From: Vreelandella zhaodongensis
Lineage (GTDB): Bacteria > Pseudomonadota > Gammaproteobacteria > Pseudomonadales > Halomonadaceae
Assembly: GCF_013415115.1 (NCBI RefSeq)
Contig: NZ_JACCDD010000001.1
Span: forward strand, 248,001 to 312,000
DNA length: 64,000 bases
Reading direction: 5' to 3'
Shown: positions 39,052 to 49,492 of the stretch, piece by piece
Numbering within the stretch: position 1 is the first letter of the stretch
Layout of the letters: every line of letters begins with the position of its first letter
Program-made: the position numbers and the translations under genes
Notes under the pieces: model-generated
What the model was told of the DNA's origin: nothing
The model's input: only the letters and a program-made list of their open reading frames with translations
The model's database searches: none

Positions 39052-39083
39052 GGCGCGCGGCGAGAGCCGTGCGCCTTTTGTTT
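39052..39083 (+). terminator. Rho-independent terminator of petABC
   Basis: Stem GGCGCGCGGC / GCCGTGCGCC (one wobble) with GAGA tetraloop, followed by TTTTGTTT. It lies 25 bases past the petC stop. Confidence 0.9.
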
Positions 39084-39176
39084 GCCTAGTCAGTTGTCAT
39101 GCATAGCGGGTTACCTTCCCATAAGGTAGCGCTGGCGTGTTATTATCCAAGATTGTTTTGATGCGAGGATGCTTTC

Positions 39177-39803
39177 ATGGGTGTTGTGGCCAAGCGGTCG
39201 TCAATGATCTTTTACTCAGGTAATGATGATCATTTCAGTCATCGTGTGCGCATTGTTTTGGCTGAAAAGGGGGTGGCAGTAGACATCGTTGATGTTTCTG
39301 ACGAGCAGCCGCCTGAAGAGTTAGCAGACCTCAACCCGTATAACAGTGTGCCAACACTGTTGGATCGTGATTTGGTGCTTTATGAATCCAAAGTCATGAT
39401 GGAGTATCTGGATGAGCGTTTTCCGCACCCGCCGCTGTTGCCTGTGTATCCTGTAGCGCGTGCGCAGAGCCGTCTTTGGATGCATCGTATCGAGCGTGAG
39501 TGGTGCCCAATGCTGGAGCAGATCCGCAGTGGTGGGAAGAAAGAGGCTGAAAAGGCGCGCAAAGAGCTGCGTGAAAGCTTGATCGGTATTTCGCCTATCT
39601 TTGAAGATATGCCTTACTTCATGAGCGAAGAGTTCACGCTGGTTGACTGTTGTCTGGCGCCGATTTTATGGCGTTTGCCTGAGCTCAACATTGAGCTGCC
39701 AGAGAAGCAGGTGAAGCCATTGCTAAGCTATATGTCGCGAGTATTTGAGCGTGAAGCGTTTAAAGCCTCTTTAAACGAGCGTGAAAAAGAGATGCGCGCT
39801 TGA
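39177..39803 (+). CDS. sspA: Stringent starvation protein A
   Basis: Glutathione-transferase-like protein (208 aa) that binds RNA polymerase and affects stress, acid tolerance and virulence genes in Gammaproteobacteria. It has the thioredoxin-like N-terminal half ([24 protein letters not shown] ... [37 protein letters not shown]) and an all-helical second half. Standard SspA lacks the catalytic residue of active GSTs. GAGGA precedes the ATG. It is followed by sspB after 61 bases that include a weak hairpin (39814-39840). Confidence 0.96.
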   Translation: MGVVAKRSSMIFYSGNDDHFSHRVRIVLAEKGVAVDIVDVSDEQPPEELADLNPYNSVPTLLDRDLVLYESKVMMEYLDERFPHPPLLPVYPVARAQSRLWMHRIEREWCPMLEQIRSGGKKEAEKARKELRESLIGISPIFEDMPYFMSEEFTLVDCCLAPILWRLPELNIELPEKQVKPLLSYMSRVFEREAFKASLNEREKEMRA

Positions 39804-39864
39804 GAATTCATACGGCCTCCTTGCTTAGCGGCGGGAGGCTTTACTGTTAGGAGGAGGGAGCTTT

Positions 39865-40350
39865 ATGAAGTCGAGTCGTCCCTATCTCGCCCGAGCCCTT
39901 TACGAGTGGCTTTTGGATAACGATTTAACGCCTTACCTAGTCGTTGATGCGACCCAGCCGGGGGTAGAGGTGCCTCGTCAGTTTGTGCAAAACGGACAGA
40001 TTGTCTTGAATGCGGCGCCTACTGCTGTGCGTGATTTATTTATGGAAAATCAGGCGATTGGTTTTAATGCTCGGTTTGGTGGTCAGCCTATGCAGGTGAT
40101 GATCCCTACACCGGCGCTTATTGCCATTTATGCACGCGAAAACGGTGCGGGTATGGTGTTTGGACATGAGCCGGAGTTGGATGCAGCCGAATTTGACGGC
40201 GCGGATCTTGCGGACAGTGGGGCGAGTCCGTCGGATGAGGTGTCGAAGCCTGAGTTGACGGTCACTGAGCCGCTGCCGGAAAAAGAGGCTGACTCGGTGT
40301 CGCAGGCCGGAAAGTCAAAGAAAAAGCCAACGCTCAGAGTGATCAAATAA
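39865..40350 (+). CDS. sspB: ClpXP protease specificity-enhancing factor SspB
   Basis: Adaptor that binds ssrA-tagged proteins and delivers them to ClpXP. The folded N-terminal domain (about residues 1-110: SSRPYLARALYEWLLDNDLTPYLVVDAT ... GFNARFGGQPMQVMIPTPALIAIYARENG) is followed by a disordered acidic linker and the ClpX-binding tail KKPTLRVIK, equivalent to the LRVVK end of E. coli SspB. GGAGGAGGGAG precedes the ATG. It is paired with sspA and followed by a strong terminator. Confidence 0.97.
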   Translation: MKSSRPYLARALYEWLLDNDLTPYLVVDATQPGVEVPRQFVQNGQIVLNAAPTAVRDLFMENQAIGFNARFGGQPMQVMIPTPALIAIYARENGAGMVFGHEPELDAAEFDGADLADSGASPSDEVSKPELTVTEPLPEKEADSVSQAGKSKKKPTLRVIK

Positions 40351-40379
40351 CACTTTAGGTCCGGTGCTTTTAAAGTAAG

Positions 40380-40423
40380 AACCTCGCCAACCTTGATTCA
40401 GGATCATTGGCGAGGTTTTTTTT
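40380..40423 (+). terminator. Rho-independent terminator of sspAB
   Basis: Perfect 11-bp stem AACCTCGCCAA / TTGGCGAGGTT (40380-40390, 40407-40417) with an extra CCT/AGG pairing inside the loop, followed by a run of eight T residues (40416-40423). The dolP stop on the other strand is 17 bases away, so it may act in both directions. Confidence 0.92.
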
Positions 40424-40439
40424 ATGGTCGTATTTTTTG

Positions 40440-41012
40440 CTAGTTAATATACTCAAATACTTTTACGATTCGCTGAACGCCGCTGACAGCTGATACCGCG
40501 TTGACAATACGGTCAGCCTCTTCCCGTGTGACCATCCCCATTAGATAAACACTGGCATTTTCTGTGGTGATTTTTAGTTTCGAGGAGTCGATTCGATCGT
40601 TCGACGCGAGCTGGCTCATAACGTTGGTGGTTAACCATGTGTCAGTAAGTCGTTGGCTAGCGGGTAGGTTGGCGGCAATGCTAAGCTCGTTATGAACCTG
40701 TTCGACACCGCGCAAGTTGGCAGTTACCTCTTCTGCTTTAGCTTTTAGCTCCTCACTAGGTACTTGGCCTACTAGAAGAACCGAGCCATTGTAGCTATGG
40801 GCGCGAATGCGAGCATCACCAAGGCGAGCGTCCGAGCGGCCGACTGCGCGCTCCGCTTCTCGTTCAATTGTTGCATCGACCGCCTCGACATCACTGCTAC
40901 GTTGGCCGTAGTTGGAGGGGTTGGATGCTGCGTTGTTAGCACACCCCGCAAGTAGAATAAGGCTTAATGCGGCAACCATCATCAGCTTGTAGGAAGAGTA
41001 GCGCAGGGCCAT
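40440..41012 (-). CDS. dolP: Outer-membrane lipoprotein DolP (YraP), two BON domains
   Basis: Division- and envelope-stress-linked lipoprotein that binds anionic phospholipids and supports BAM and amidase activation in E. coli. The 190-aa precursor has a lipoprotein signal with lipobox LLAGC (Cys about residue 23). Two BON domains follow, about residues 44-112 (IRAHSYNGSVLLVGQVPSEELKAKAEEV) and 120-190 (ITTENASVYLMGMVTREEADRIVNAV). AAAGGAG precedes the ATG. It is last in lpoA-yraN-diaA-dolP, the E. coli order. Confidence 0.95.
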   Translation of the reverse strand: MALRYSSYKLMMVAALSLILLAGCANNAASNPSNYGQRSSDVEAVDATIEREAERAVGRSDARLGDARIRAHSYNGSVLLVGQVPSEELKAKAEEVTANLRGVEQVHNELSIAANLPASQRLTDTWLTTNVMSQLASNDRIDSSKLKITTENASVYLMGMVTREEADRIVNAVSAVSGVQRIVKVFEYIN

Positions 41013-41042
41013 GATCGGAACTCCTTTAATAAGTGTTAAGTG

Positions 41043-41066
41043 AAAACAGGCGGCTTTGCCTGTTTT
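41043..41066 (-). terminator. Hairpin between diaA and dolP
   Basis: Perfect 9-bp inverted repeat AAAACAGGC / GCCTGTTTT with a six-base loop. On the minus strand the stem ends in TTTT then C, so it could be a weak terminator or attenuator that lowers dolP expression from the upstream operon. Confidence 0.55.
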
Positions 41067-41098
41067 AGTTAGCTCTGGTTAAGTTCGGTCTGCTTAAG

Positions 41099-41698
<600 letters not shown>

Positions 41699-41711
41699 CT
41701 AAATAAAAGTG

Positions 41712-42083
41712 TCAATAAGCGTCAAAGGCCGCCTTTTCCCATTGGAATTCAAGTGCGGGAGGCGTGCCTGTAATGGCTAGAATATCAAACCGGCAAGGGC
41801 TTGAGACTCGGTGGTGGGCGATATAAAGCGTTGCTGCACGAATTAGACGTCGTCGCTTTTGCGCGTTAACCATTTCCAGCGGATGACCATAGCGTGTCGT
41901 GGTGCGATGTTTGACCTCTATAAAGACCAGGATATCCTGGTCTCTCATGATAAGGTCCAATTCGCCGCCTTTAACATGATGGTTGCTTGCGACGAATGTC
42001 AGTCCTTGTTGTTGCAGCCATTGAGCGGCTAAGCGCTCTATGGCTGCGCCTCTGGAACGGGCAGTTTGAGGGCTATTCGTCAT
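41712..42083 (-). CDS. yraN: YraN family protein (UPF0102, nuclease-like fold)
   Basis: Conserved 123-aa protein with an endonuclease-like core; its biological role is unknown. Visible elements are the N-terminal RGAAIERLAAQWLQQQGL, the catalytic-like GELDLIMRDQDILVFIEVKHR (Asp and ExK as in Holliday-junction resolvase-like folds) and AQKRRRLIRAA. It overlaps the end of lpoA by 11 bases and has AGGAA before its ATG. Confidence 0.93.
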   Translation of the reverse strand: MTNSPQTARSRGAAIERLAAQWLQQQGLTFVASNHHVKGGELDLIMRDQDILVFIEVKHRTTTRYGHPLEMVNAQKRRRLIRAATLYIAHHRVSSPCRFDILAITGTPPALEFQWEKAAFDAY

Positions 42084-43569
42084 TTCCTAGTAGCCCAGGG
42101 ATTAAGATCGGAGCAGGTATGCCATTCTGGAATTTAGCCCAGGGCAATTCGCGATAGATGCGCCCGTCGTTCGACAGATAAAGCATGCCGGTGCTGCCGT
42201 TCATGCCTTCCAGTGCGGACAGGTCGGATAAGCGCGTGGCAATTTCATAGGCATCAACGCCCATCGCCATTAGGCGGAACATGGAGGGGTCGGATTCATC
42301 GCGAAGGCGCTGATACGTAGCGTAGAACGGTAGTACTTCTTCACCGCCAACGGCAGCATCTGGAATTTGCCAAGGAATATCCATAAACATGACATCATTT
42401 AAATCTTGATCCAAGCGAGACTGCTGACGACCTTCGTGCAGGTGAGATGTCGCATAGATAGGCAGGTTGGGGGCGTAATAGTAATCCATTGTTGGAGGAA
42501 CCTGTCGCGCGTATTCGGGCAATGCTAGTAAGAATAAAGCATCAATATTGCCAAGGCGCGCACGGTCACCACTAACATTTAGTGCGGTGCGTACTGTATT
42601 GGAAACAGGGCTGCTAGGGTTGTAGCGCACCGCGTTGGTAACTTCTCCGCCCAGGCCTTGCCACTCATTCCAAAACGCTTCGCCGACCCTGCGGCCCCAG
42701 TCATTGTCAGGTACCATCAGCGACATTTGTCGGTGGCCATCTTGGTGTGCTCGACGGGCAGCCTGGCGAGCTTCATCTTCAGCAGATAAGCCGTATTGAA
42801 GTAATTGCTCGGCTTGATTATTGGTGCTATTGCCGTAGTTTAGCGCCAACGTTGGTAGCGGGACGCTGTCACGCTGCTCAAGTTGAGTGACCTGTTCTTT
42901 ATCAATCGGCCCAATCAGTACTTGAGCATTCATCTGCTCGGCACGTTGATAAATGTCATTCAGCGAGTACTGAGAGGCATCTAAAAAGCTCAGCTGCACG
43001 CCGTTACCGCGTATTTCGTGGTGGCGACGCATGGCGGTTGTAATGGTCTCGGCAACGCTGCTTAACGGCCCAGACTCAGGGAGTGCCACAACAATGCGTC
43101 GAATATCAACACCTTCAAGCGCTGGAAGGGAAGCAGGTTCTCCTTCTAAGGCGTGTTGTGCCCACTGCTGGTGCTCTTCGAGTGTTTGCTGCTGATTGGC
43201 TTGCATGGGAAGTTCATCATCAAGCACCTGGGTGGCACGCAACACAGCTCGAGGGTTATTGAGGCCCCTGGCAAGTTCAGAGTAGAGCATGGCCCAGCGT
43301 ACGCGCTCTGTTTCTGAAAGCATGCTTTCATCAACGGCATCGGCAGCGTCAAACGCGTTTTCGCGTTGGCCTTGCCTGGCGAGTATATCGGCCGCTTCTA
43401 AGCGTGTTTTTGATGCCTGTTCTGGGGTTTCTTGCTCTGCCTGGCTCAATAAGCGATTGGCATCCTGTTCAGGGACGCGGTCAACCACGCTCGGAGGTTG
43501 CATGGCACACCCAGTGATAAGAAGTGCCATGAAGGCAGTGGCCAGTAATCCACGTAGTGACGGTTTCAT
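42073..43569 (-). CDS. lpoA: Penicillin-binding protein activator LpoA
   Basis: Outer-membrane lipoprotein that reaches through the periplasm to stimulate PBP1a. The 498-aa precursor has a lipobox LLITGC (Cys about residue 21), an N-terminal TPR-like helical domain (about residues 35-165) and a C-terminal periplasmic-binding-protein-like domain (IRRIVVALPESGPLSSVAETITTAM ... MGVDAYEIATRL). ATG 43569 follows AAGGAAGGA; a start seven codons earlier was rejected. Divergent from rsmI across 110 bases. Confidence 0.95.
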   Translation of the reverse strand: MKPSLRGLLATAFMALLITGCAMQPPSVVDRVPEQDANRLLSQAEQETPEQASKTRLEAADILARQGQRENAFDAADAVDESMLSETERVRWAMLYSELARGLNNPRAVLRATQVLDDELPMQANQQQTLEEHQQWAQHALEGEPASLPALEGVDIRRIVVALPESGPLSSVAETITTAMRRHHEIRGNGVQLSFLDASQYSLNDIYQRAEQMNAQVLIGPIDKEQVTQLEQRDSVPLPTLALNYGNSTNNQAEQLLQYGLSAEDEARQAARRAHQDGHRQMSLMVPDNDWGRRVGEAFWNEWQGLGGEVTNAVRYNPSSPVSNTVRTALNVSGDRARLGNIDALFLLALPEYARQVPPTMDYYYAPNLPIYATSHLHEGRQQSRLDQDLNDVMFMDIPWQIPDAAVGGEEVLPFYATYQRLRDESDPSMFRLMAMGVDAYEIATRLSDLSALEGMNGSTGMLYLSNDGRIYRELPWAKFQNGIPAPILIPGLLGNDE

Positions 43570-43679
43570 GTATCCTTCCTTAGTTTTCATTTGCGCAGTC
43601 GCTCAACGAGCAGATGAACTCACCATTGCACGCGCATAACGCATCTTTAGTGCAGTCTATTAACACATCGGGAGTCATG

Positions 43680-44537
43680 ATGACACACCAGCATCCGGGT
43701 ACATTGTACGTTGTCGCCACGCCAATTGGGAATTTGGAAGACTTAACGCCACGTGCAGCTCGGGTATTAGCAGAGGTGTCGCGTATTGCGGCAGAGGATA
43801 CACGTCATAGTGCTCGCTTGTTGGCGCATTTAGGCATTAACACGCCGATGCTCTCCTTACATGAGCACAATGAGGCGCGGCGTGTTGATACGTTGGACAG
43901 CTACTTACTATCTGGGGAAAGTATTGCATTGATTAGCGATGCTGGCACTCCCTTAATATGCGATCCAGGGTTCGTGCTGGTGAGAGAGTTGCGGCTGCGA
44001 GGCAGGCATATTGTTCCTCTGCCGGGCCCTTGTGCGCTTGTTAGTGCGCTATCGGGGGCAGGATTGCCTACCGACCGGTTCACATTTGGTGGTTTTTTGC
44101 CATCTAAACCGAGTGCAAGGCGACAAGCGCTTGAAAAATGGCAGACCCGTGAGGAAACTTTGGTGTTCTATGAGTCGCCACATCGGATTGTGCACACTTT
44201 GGAGGCATTGTGTGAGCAAATGCCAGATAGAGCAGTTGTGCTGGCAAGGGAGCTAACCAAAACGTACGAAACCTTTCTTCAAGGCTCTCCTGAGGAGCTG
44301 CGTGAGCAGTTATTGCAAGATCCTAACCAAAGCCGAGGGGAGTTTGTTGTCATGATTGCAGGCGCATCTCCTGTTGCGCGGGGTGATGAGCAGTCGATAG
44401 TTGCCGATGAGCTGCTTAAAACGCTGTTATCGGAAGGCGTTGGGGTGAAGCAGGGGGCAGCTGTTGCAGCAAAAATGTTGGGTGGTCGCAAGCAAGAATG
44501 GTATGCAAGATTGCAAGCATTGAAAAGTGATCATTGA
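43680..44537 (+). CDS. rsmI: 16S rRNA (cytidine-2'-O)-methyltransferase RsmI
   Basis: Methylates the 2'-O of C1402 in 16S rRNA using SAM; together with RsmH, encoded just downstream, it makes m4Cm1402. The 285-aa protein has LYVVATPIGNLEDLTPRAARVL, AAEDTRHSARLL, LISDAGTPLICDPGFVLV and PLPGPCALVSALSGAGLPTDRFTFGGFLP, all typical. Two adjacent ATGs (43677, 43680) follow CGGGAG; the second has the better spacing. The rnpB promoter overlaps its stop codon. Confidence 0.96.
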   Translation: MTHQHPGTLYVVATPIGNLEDLTPRAARVLAEVSRIAAEDTRHSARLLAHLGINTPMLSLHEHNEARRVDTLDSYLLSGESIALISDAGTPLICDPGFVLVRELRLRGRHIVPLPGPCALVSALSGAGLPTDRFTFGGFLPSKPSARRQALEKWQTREETLVFYESPHRIVHTLEALCEQMPDRAVVLARELTKTYETFLQGSPEELREQLLQDPNQSRGEFVVMIAGASPVARGDEQSIVADELLKTLLSEGVGVKQGAAVAAKMLGGRKQEWYARLQALKSDH

Positions 44538-44562
44538 GGCGACGGCGGGGCGCTGGTATGCT
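44534..44562 (+). promoter_or_regulatory. Predicted promoter of the RNase P RNA gene
   Basis: -35 TTGAGG (44534-44539), exactly 17 bases, extended -10 TGG-TATGCT (44557-44562). The expected start, seven or eight bases later, coincides with the predicted 5' end of the RNA at 44570. The -35 box overlaps the rsmI stop codon (TGA at 44535-44537). Confidence 0.75.
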
Positions 44563-44569
44563 TGCCGCC

Positions 44570-44927
<358 letters not shown>

Positions 44928-44981
44928 ATTTTCAACAAAGGTGTGCCAAGCTCACCTTTTCAAACTTTTTGCGAGAGTACC

Positions 44982-45938
44982 ATGCCTTCTCCTGACGCTG
45001 ACCAGGTTGTCCCATGTTTTCACCACACCAGCGTACTATTAGAAGGGGCTGTAGATACATTAATTCATGATCTTGATGGTGTCTATTTAGATGGTACTTT
45101 TGGCCGAGGAGGCCACTCTCGGGTCATTCTTTCTCGCTTAAGTCCTGAAGGACGTTTGCTGGCAATGGATCGCGACCCGCAAGCTATCGCCGCCGCTGAA
45201 GATGTTGATGATCCTCGCTTTCATATTACTCAGCGTGAGTTCTCCCAGCTTGCTGAATATGCTCAGGAGCAAGGGGTGCATGGAAAGCTTTCAGGTATTT
45301 TGTTGGATGTAGGCGTCTCTTCTCCGCAGTTAGATGACCCTGAGCGTGGCTTTAGCTTTATGCGCAACGGCCCCCTTGATATGCGTATGGATCCTACCCA
45401 AGGGGAAAGTGCCGCAGCATTTTTAGCGCGTGCTAGTGAAGCTGATATTGCCTATGTGTTCAAAACATACGGAGAAGAGCGTTACGCAAAGCGACTGGCT
45501 CGTGCGGTGGTTACACGGCGTGCTGAAGCGCCGTTTACCCACACAGTCGACTTGGCAGAGGTGCTTAAATTAGCGCATCCCGCCTGGGAAAAAGGTCGTC
45601 ACCCCGCGACGAAGGCGTTTCAAGGGCTGCGTATTTATTTAAATGGTGAGCTGGATCAGCTCGACGCAGCATTAGATGCTGCGCTTGAAGCGTTGGCGCC
45701 CGGTGGCCATTTGGTTATTATCAGTTTCCACTCCTTAGAAGATCGCCGTGTGAAGCGGTTTATTCGACGCCATGTGCGTGGGGATACCGACTTGCCGCGT
45801 GGTGTCCCAATTCGCGATGATCAGTTAAATCGCCGTCTTGAAGCGTTGGGAAAAGGAATGCGCCCAAGTGAAGAAGAAGTAGATGCTAACCCCCGGGCGC
45901 GCAGTGCCGTGATGCGGGCCGCCCGTAAACGAGTGTGA
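44982..45938 (+). CDS. rsmH: 16S rRNA (cytosine(1402)-N4)-methyltransferase RsmH (MraW)
   Basis: SAM-dependent methylation of N4 of C1402 in 16S rRNA; first gene of the division/cell-wall cluster here. The 318-aa protein has [14 protein letters not shown], the SAM loop [51 protein letters not shown] and [16 protein letters not shown] chose ATG 44982 since the longer open frame runs through rnpB. No mraZ lies upstream; the RNA gene ends only 54 bases before. ftsL follows almost at once. Confidence 0.97.
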   Translation: MPSPDADQVVPCFHHTSVLLEGAVDTLIHDLDGVYLDGTFGRGGHSRVILSRLSPEGRLLAMDRDPQAIAAAEDVDDPRFHITQREFSQLAEYAQEQGVHGKLSGILLDVGVSSPQLDDPERGFSFMRNGPLDMRMDPTQGESAAAFLARASEADIAYVFKTYGEERYAKRLARAVVTRRAEAPFTHTVDLAEVLKLAHPAWEKGRHPATKAFQGLRIYLNGELDQLDAALDAALEALAPGGHLVIISFHSLEDRRVKRFIRRHVRGDTDLPRGVPIRDDQLNRRLEALGKGMRPSEEEVDANPRARSAVMRAARKRV

Positions 45939-45940
45939 CC

Positions 45941-46276
45941 ATGAGCATGGATCGGATTGAGCGTTGGATGGCAACGCTGCGTACCGAATGGCCCTTTAAG
46001 CTGCGCTTACGTGTTTGGCCGATTGTCATCATCTTGCTGTTTTTAGCGTGTATTGTCACAGCAGGGTTAGTGGTTGCAACGACGCATATGACGCGTATGC
46101 AATATGCTGAGTTGCAGCAGCTGGAGCAGGAAAAAAACCAGCTACAGACTGAGTGGGGCCAGTTGTTACTGGAAGAAGGTGCGTGGTCGACGCCGGCCCG
46201 TGTAGAGCAAATTGCCACGGAACGGCTTGAAATGCGCATTCCTGATGTGAACGATGTCGAGGTGATTCGGCCATGA
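45941..46276 (+). CDS. ftsL: Cell division protein FtsL
   Basis: Small bitopic division protein (111 aa) that forms the FtsQBL complex and activates FtsWI. It has a cytoplasmic N terminus, one membrane helix (about residues 24-46, VWPIVIILLFLACIVTAGLVV) and a periplasmic leucine-zipper-like coiled coil (QYAELQQLEQEKNQLQTEWGQLLLEEG) ending RLEMRIPDVNDVEVIRP. ATG 45941 follows the rsmH stop; GTG 45935 and ATG 45947 are alternatives. The stop overlaps ftsI (ATGA). Confidence 0.93.
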   Translation: MSMDRIERWMATLRTEWPFKLRLRVWPIVIILLFLACIVTAGLVVATTHMTRMQYAELQQLEQEKNQLQTEWGQLLLEEGAWSTPARVEQIATERLEMRIPDVNDVEVIRP

Positions 46277-47979
46277 AGCGCGAAGGTCGGGGAGGGATAT
46301 CCCGTCAACTGCCAATTGCACCGCCATTAGCAGGTGGTCGCTTTCTGTTTATTCTCATCATTGTCGTGGTGGCGTCGGCCATTCTTGTCGGTCGAGTGAC
46401 GCTACTTCAGGTGATTGATCGCCCCTTTTTGCAAAGTCAGGGCGACGCTCGTACGCTTCGCCATGAAGCTATTCCCGCGCACCGGGGGATGATCACTGAT
46501 CGAAATGGAGAGCCACTGGCCATTTCAACACCCGTTGTGACGCTTTGGGCAAATCCTCAAGAGTTACCTAATGATGTTATTCAGCGGCTAATGTTGGCGC
46601 AATCGTTGGGTATGTCATTAGACGACTTTGAAGCGCGCGTGTCGCGCTTTAGTAATCGTGAATTCATGTACTTACGTCGCCAAATGACCCCAGAGGCTGC
46701 GCAACGCACGCTAGATCTTCGCACACCTGGCGTTTATCCCCAGCGTGAATATAAGCGCTACTATCCTGCTGGTGAAGTCGCTGCTCAGTTGTTGGGTGTG
46801 ACCAACGTTGACGATGTGGGGCAGGAGGGGCTCGAACTCGCCTATCAACCCTATTTGGCAGGACACCCAGGGCAGCGTCGAGTCATCAAAGACCGTCGAG
46901 GTCGCTTAGTGCGTGAATTGGGTGTTATACGTGAGGCTCAGCCAGGTGGCGAGCTGACCCTGGCGATTGATCAGCGTATCCAGTATATGGCCTATCGAGA
47001 GCTCCGCGCAGCGGTAGCTGAGCATGAAGCCGACGGCGGTGTGCTCGTTATGCTTGATTCTCGGACGGGTGAAGTATTGGCAATGGCTAACTTGCCCTCC
47101 TATAACCCCAATAATCGTGCAGGTTTAGACCCTCGTGGGTTGCGCAATCAGGCGCTGGTTGATGTGTTTGAACCAGGGTCGGTTATGAAACCATTGGCAA
47201 TGGCGGCTATTTTGGAAAGTGGTATTGTTAACCGCAACTCAGTAGTGGATACCTCGCCAGGGTGGATGCGTATCGACCAGTTTACTATCCGAGATTTTCG
47301 TAATTATGGCGAGTTAGATCTAGCTGGCATACTGGAAAAGTCCTCGAATATTGGTATGTCACGACTGGCGTTACAATTAAGTGACACGGCCATTTGGGAA
47401 AAATATCATCAGTTAGGTTTGGGTCAAAGTCCTGAAACTGGCTTTCCTGGTGAGTCTACAGGTAGCTTGCCGACCCCAGTGCGTTGGTCCCGGAGTGAGC
47501 GGGCAACGCTGTCGTATGGGTATGGCTTGTCGTTGTCAGCCTTGCAGCTTGCTAGTGCTTATACGGCGTTAGCGAACGAAGGGGAGCGTATGCCTCCTTC
47601 GTTATTGAGACTGTCGGAACCTCCTCAGAGTATCCCTGCTATATCACCTAGCGTTGCAAAAGATTTATTAGATATTTTAGAAACCTCTGTAGGCGCTTAT
47701 ACCGGGGGGCGGCGTGCTCGAGTTGAGGGATATCGGGTCGGTGGTAAAACAGGGACGGTGCGAAAAACGGCTCAACAAGGCTACGCAACGAATGCTTATC
47801 GCAGTGTATTTGCGGGCATTGCCCCTATTTCGGATCCACGCATAGTTACGGTTGTAATGATTGATCACCCCCGAGCAGGCGAGTTTTATGGTGGTGCAGT
47901 CGCTGCTCCGGTGTTTTCGAGCGTAACAGGCAATGCGTTGCGCTTGTTGGACGTGCCACCCGACCACGGGGTTGAGTAG
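46273..47979 (+). CDS. ftsI: Peptidoglycan D,D-transpeptidase FtsI (PBP3)
   Basis: Septal class B penicillin-binding protein. It has one N-terminal membrane helix (about residues 25-46), the pedestal/dimerisation domain starting HRGMITDRNGEPLAIS and the transpeptidase domain. The active-site motifs are SVMK (Ser303, in EPGSVMKP), SSN (in EKSSNIGMS) and KTGT (Lys492). The length is 568 aa. It overlaps ftsL by four bases and is followed by murE after 16 bases. Confidence 0.97.
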   Translation: MKREGRGGISRQLPIAPPLAGGRFLFILIIVVVASAILVGRVTLLQVIDRPFLQSQGDARTLRHEAIPAHRGMITDRNGEPLAISTPVVTLWANPQELPNDVIQRLMLAQSLGMSLDDFEARVSRFSNREFMYLRRQMTPEAAQRTLDLRTPGVYPQREYKRYYPAGEVAAQLLGVTNVDDVGQEGLELAYQPYLAGHPGQRRVIKDRRGRLVRELGVIREAQPGGELTLAIDQRIQYMAYRELRAAVAEHEADGGVLVMLDSRTGEVLAMANLPSYNPNNRAGLDPRGLRNQALVDVFEPGSVMKPLAMAAILESGIVNRNSVVDTSPGWMRIDQFTIRDFRNYGELDLAGILEKSSNIGMSRLALQLSDTAIWEKYHQLGLGQSPETGFPGESTGSLPTPVRWSRSERATLSYGYGLSLSALQLASAYTALANEGERMPPSLLRLSEPPQSIPAISPSVAKDLLDILETSVGAYTGGRRARVEGYRVGGKTGTVRKTAQQGYATNAYRSVFAGIAPISDPRIVTVVMIDHPRAGEFYGGAVAAPVFSSVTGNALRLLDVPPDHGVE

Positions 47980-47995
47980 CGCTTAAGGAGATTGC

Positions 47996-49492
47996 ATGAG
48001 GTTGTGCCCAGACAGTTTGTGGAAAGCAATAAAGCGAGTGTGGCCTAGTGCTAGGCTGCCAGACGCGTTGCCAGCAATTCCAGATCAGCTCCGTTTAACC
48101 ACTGACACGCGCAAGCTCGAAGCTGGCAATGTGTTTGTGGCTGTGCCCGGTAGTCAGCGTGATGGAAAAGCATTTATTGACCAAGCCCTGGATGCTGGAG
48201 CCTCGTTGGTGTTGGCGCACACTAAGCAAAGTGAGCTGGTGCTTGATGGGAAAGTGCTCTATCTGCCGCATTTATCCATGCGCCTGGGAGAATTGGGTCG
48301 GGCTTTATTTTCGGTTCCAGACGACCTTCATGTGATTGCGGTTACTGGCACTAATGGTAAAAGCTCTGTTACGCATTACATTGCAGCGTTAAGCGAGTTA
48401 CTCAACACACCGGCTGGGGTTGTTGGCACATTAGGGGTTGGGCGGCTTGGTCAGCTGGTAGATACTGGCTTAACGACGCCTGGTCCTTTGGCCTTACAAG
48501 AGGTTTTAGGTGGTTTAGCTGACCAGGGAGTTCGGCGGATTGCGCTTGAAGCCTCTTCTCATGCACTAGAGCAACGACGTTTAGATGCAGTCAATGTTTC
48601 TGTAGGCGTGTTCACTAATCTGACACGTGACCACCTGGACTACCATGGCAGTATGGCCGCTTATGCCGCGGCTAAAGCCAAGTTATTTCGGCGTTCTGAA
48701 CTGACACTTGCGGTAGTCAACGGGGACGACCCGCTAACGCGCTTGATGCTGGCAGGCTGCGATAGCCGCGTACGCGTGTTAGCGGTAGGCAGTGATGAAG
48801 CTGTTACGCTGCGAGTGCTTGATTGGCATCCGCATGAGCAAGGTCAGCAGGCGCTTATCGCAACACCTGAAGGCGAGAAAGTGCTGAATCTTAAATTGAT
48901 GGGGCGCTTTAACCTAGACAATGTGCTGCTCGCTATGAGTGTGCTCTATGGACTAGGGGAGTCGCTAGATGGCTTATTTGAAGTGGCCCCGCAGTTGGCT
49001 CCGGTTCCTGGTCGAATGGAGCTCTATCGAGAGACAGATGCGCCCAGCGTTGTCATAGATTACGCTCATACGCCTGATGCGCTGGCCAATGCGCTTAAAG
49101 CGCTCCGAGCGCATTTGGGAGAAGCAGGAAAACTTTGGTGCCTATTTGGCTGTGGCGGTGATCGTGATGTGGGGAAGCGTGCGGAAATGGCCGCAGTGGC
49201 TGAGAAATGGGCAGATCACGTAGTAGTGACTGACGATAATCCACGTACTGAGCCAGCTGAACGCATCCGTCAGCACATTACTGATGGCTTCTCAGCCGCT
49301 GATGCGTTTACTGAAATAGGTGATCGTAGCCAAGCGATTCGGTATGCAATTCAAAATGCTGATCAGCAGGACGTTATACTCGTCGCTGGAAAAGGCCATG
49401 AGGCTTATCAGGAAATACATAATGTGCGCCATGCATACCAAGATGGCGAGCAGGTGTTAAATGCTTTGATGCTAAGGGCTGCTACGTTATGA
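47996..49492 (+). CDS. murE: UDP-MurNAc-L-Ala-D-Glu:meso-diaminopimelate ligase MurE
   Basis: Adds the third stem-peptide residue. The ATP loop is VTGTNGKSSVTHYIA (about residues 115-129), and the DAP-recognition motif DNPR is at residues 414-417 (VVTDDNPRTEPAERI), so the substrate is meso-diaminopimelate rather than lysine. LEASSHALEQRRL and VAGKGHEAYQEI are further family motifs. The length is 498 aa. AAGGAG lies before the ATG, and the stop overlaps murF by four bases. Confidence 0.97.
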   Translation: MRLCPDSLWKAIKRVWPSARLPDALPAIPDQLRLTTDTRKLEAGNVFVAVPGSQRDGKAFIDQALDAGASLVLAHTKQSELVLDGKVLYLPHLSMRLGELGRALFSVPDDLHVIAVTGTNGKSSVTHYIAALSELLNTPAGVVGTLGVGRLGQLVDTGLTTPGPLALQEVLGGLADQGVRRIALEASSHALEQRRLDAVNVSVGVFTNLTRDHLDYHGSMAAYAAAKAKLFRRSELTLAVVNGDDPLTRLMLAGCDSRVRVLAVGSDEAVTLRVLDWHPHEQGQQALIATPEGEKVLNLKLMGRFNLDNVLLAMSVLYGLGESLDGLFEVAPQLAPVPGRMELYRETDAPSVVIDYAHTPDALANALKALRAHLGEAGKLWCLFGCGGDRDVGKRAEMAAVAEKWADHVVVTDDNPRTEPAERIRQHITDGFSAADAFTEIGDRSQAIRYAIQNADQQDVILVAGKGHEAYQEIHNVRHAYQDGEQVLNALMLRAATL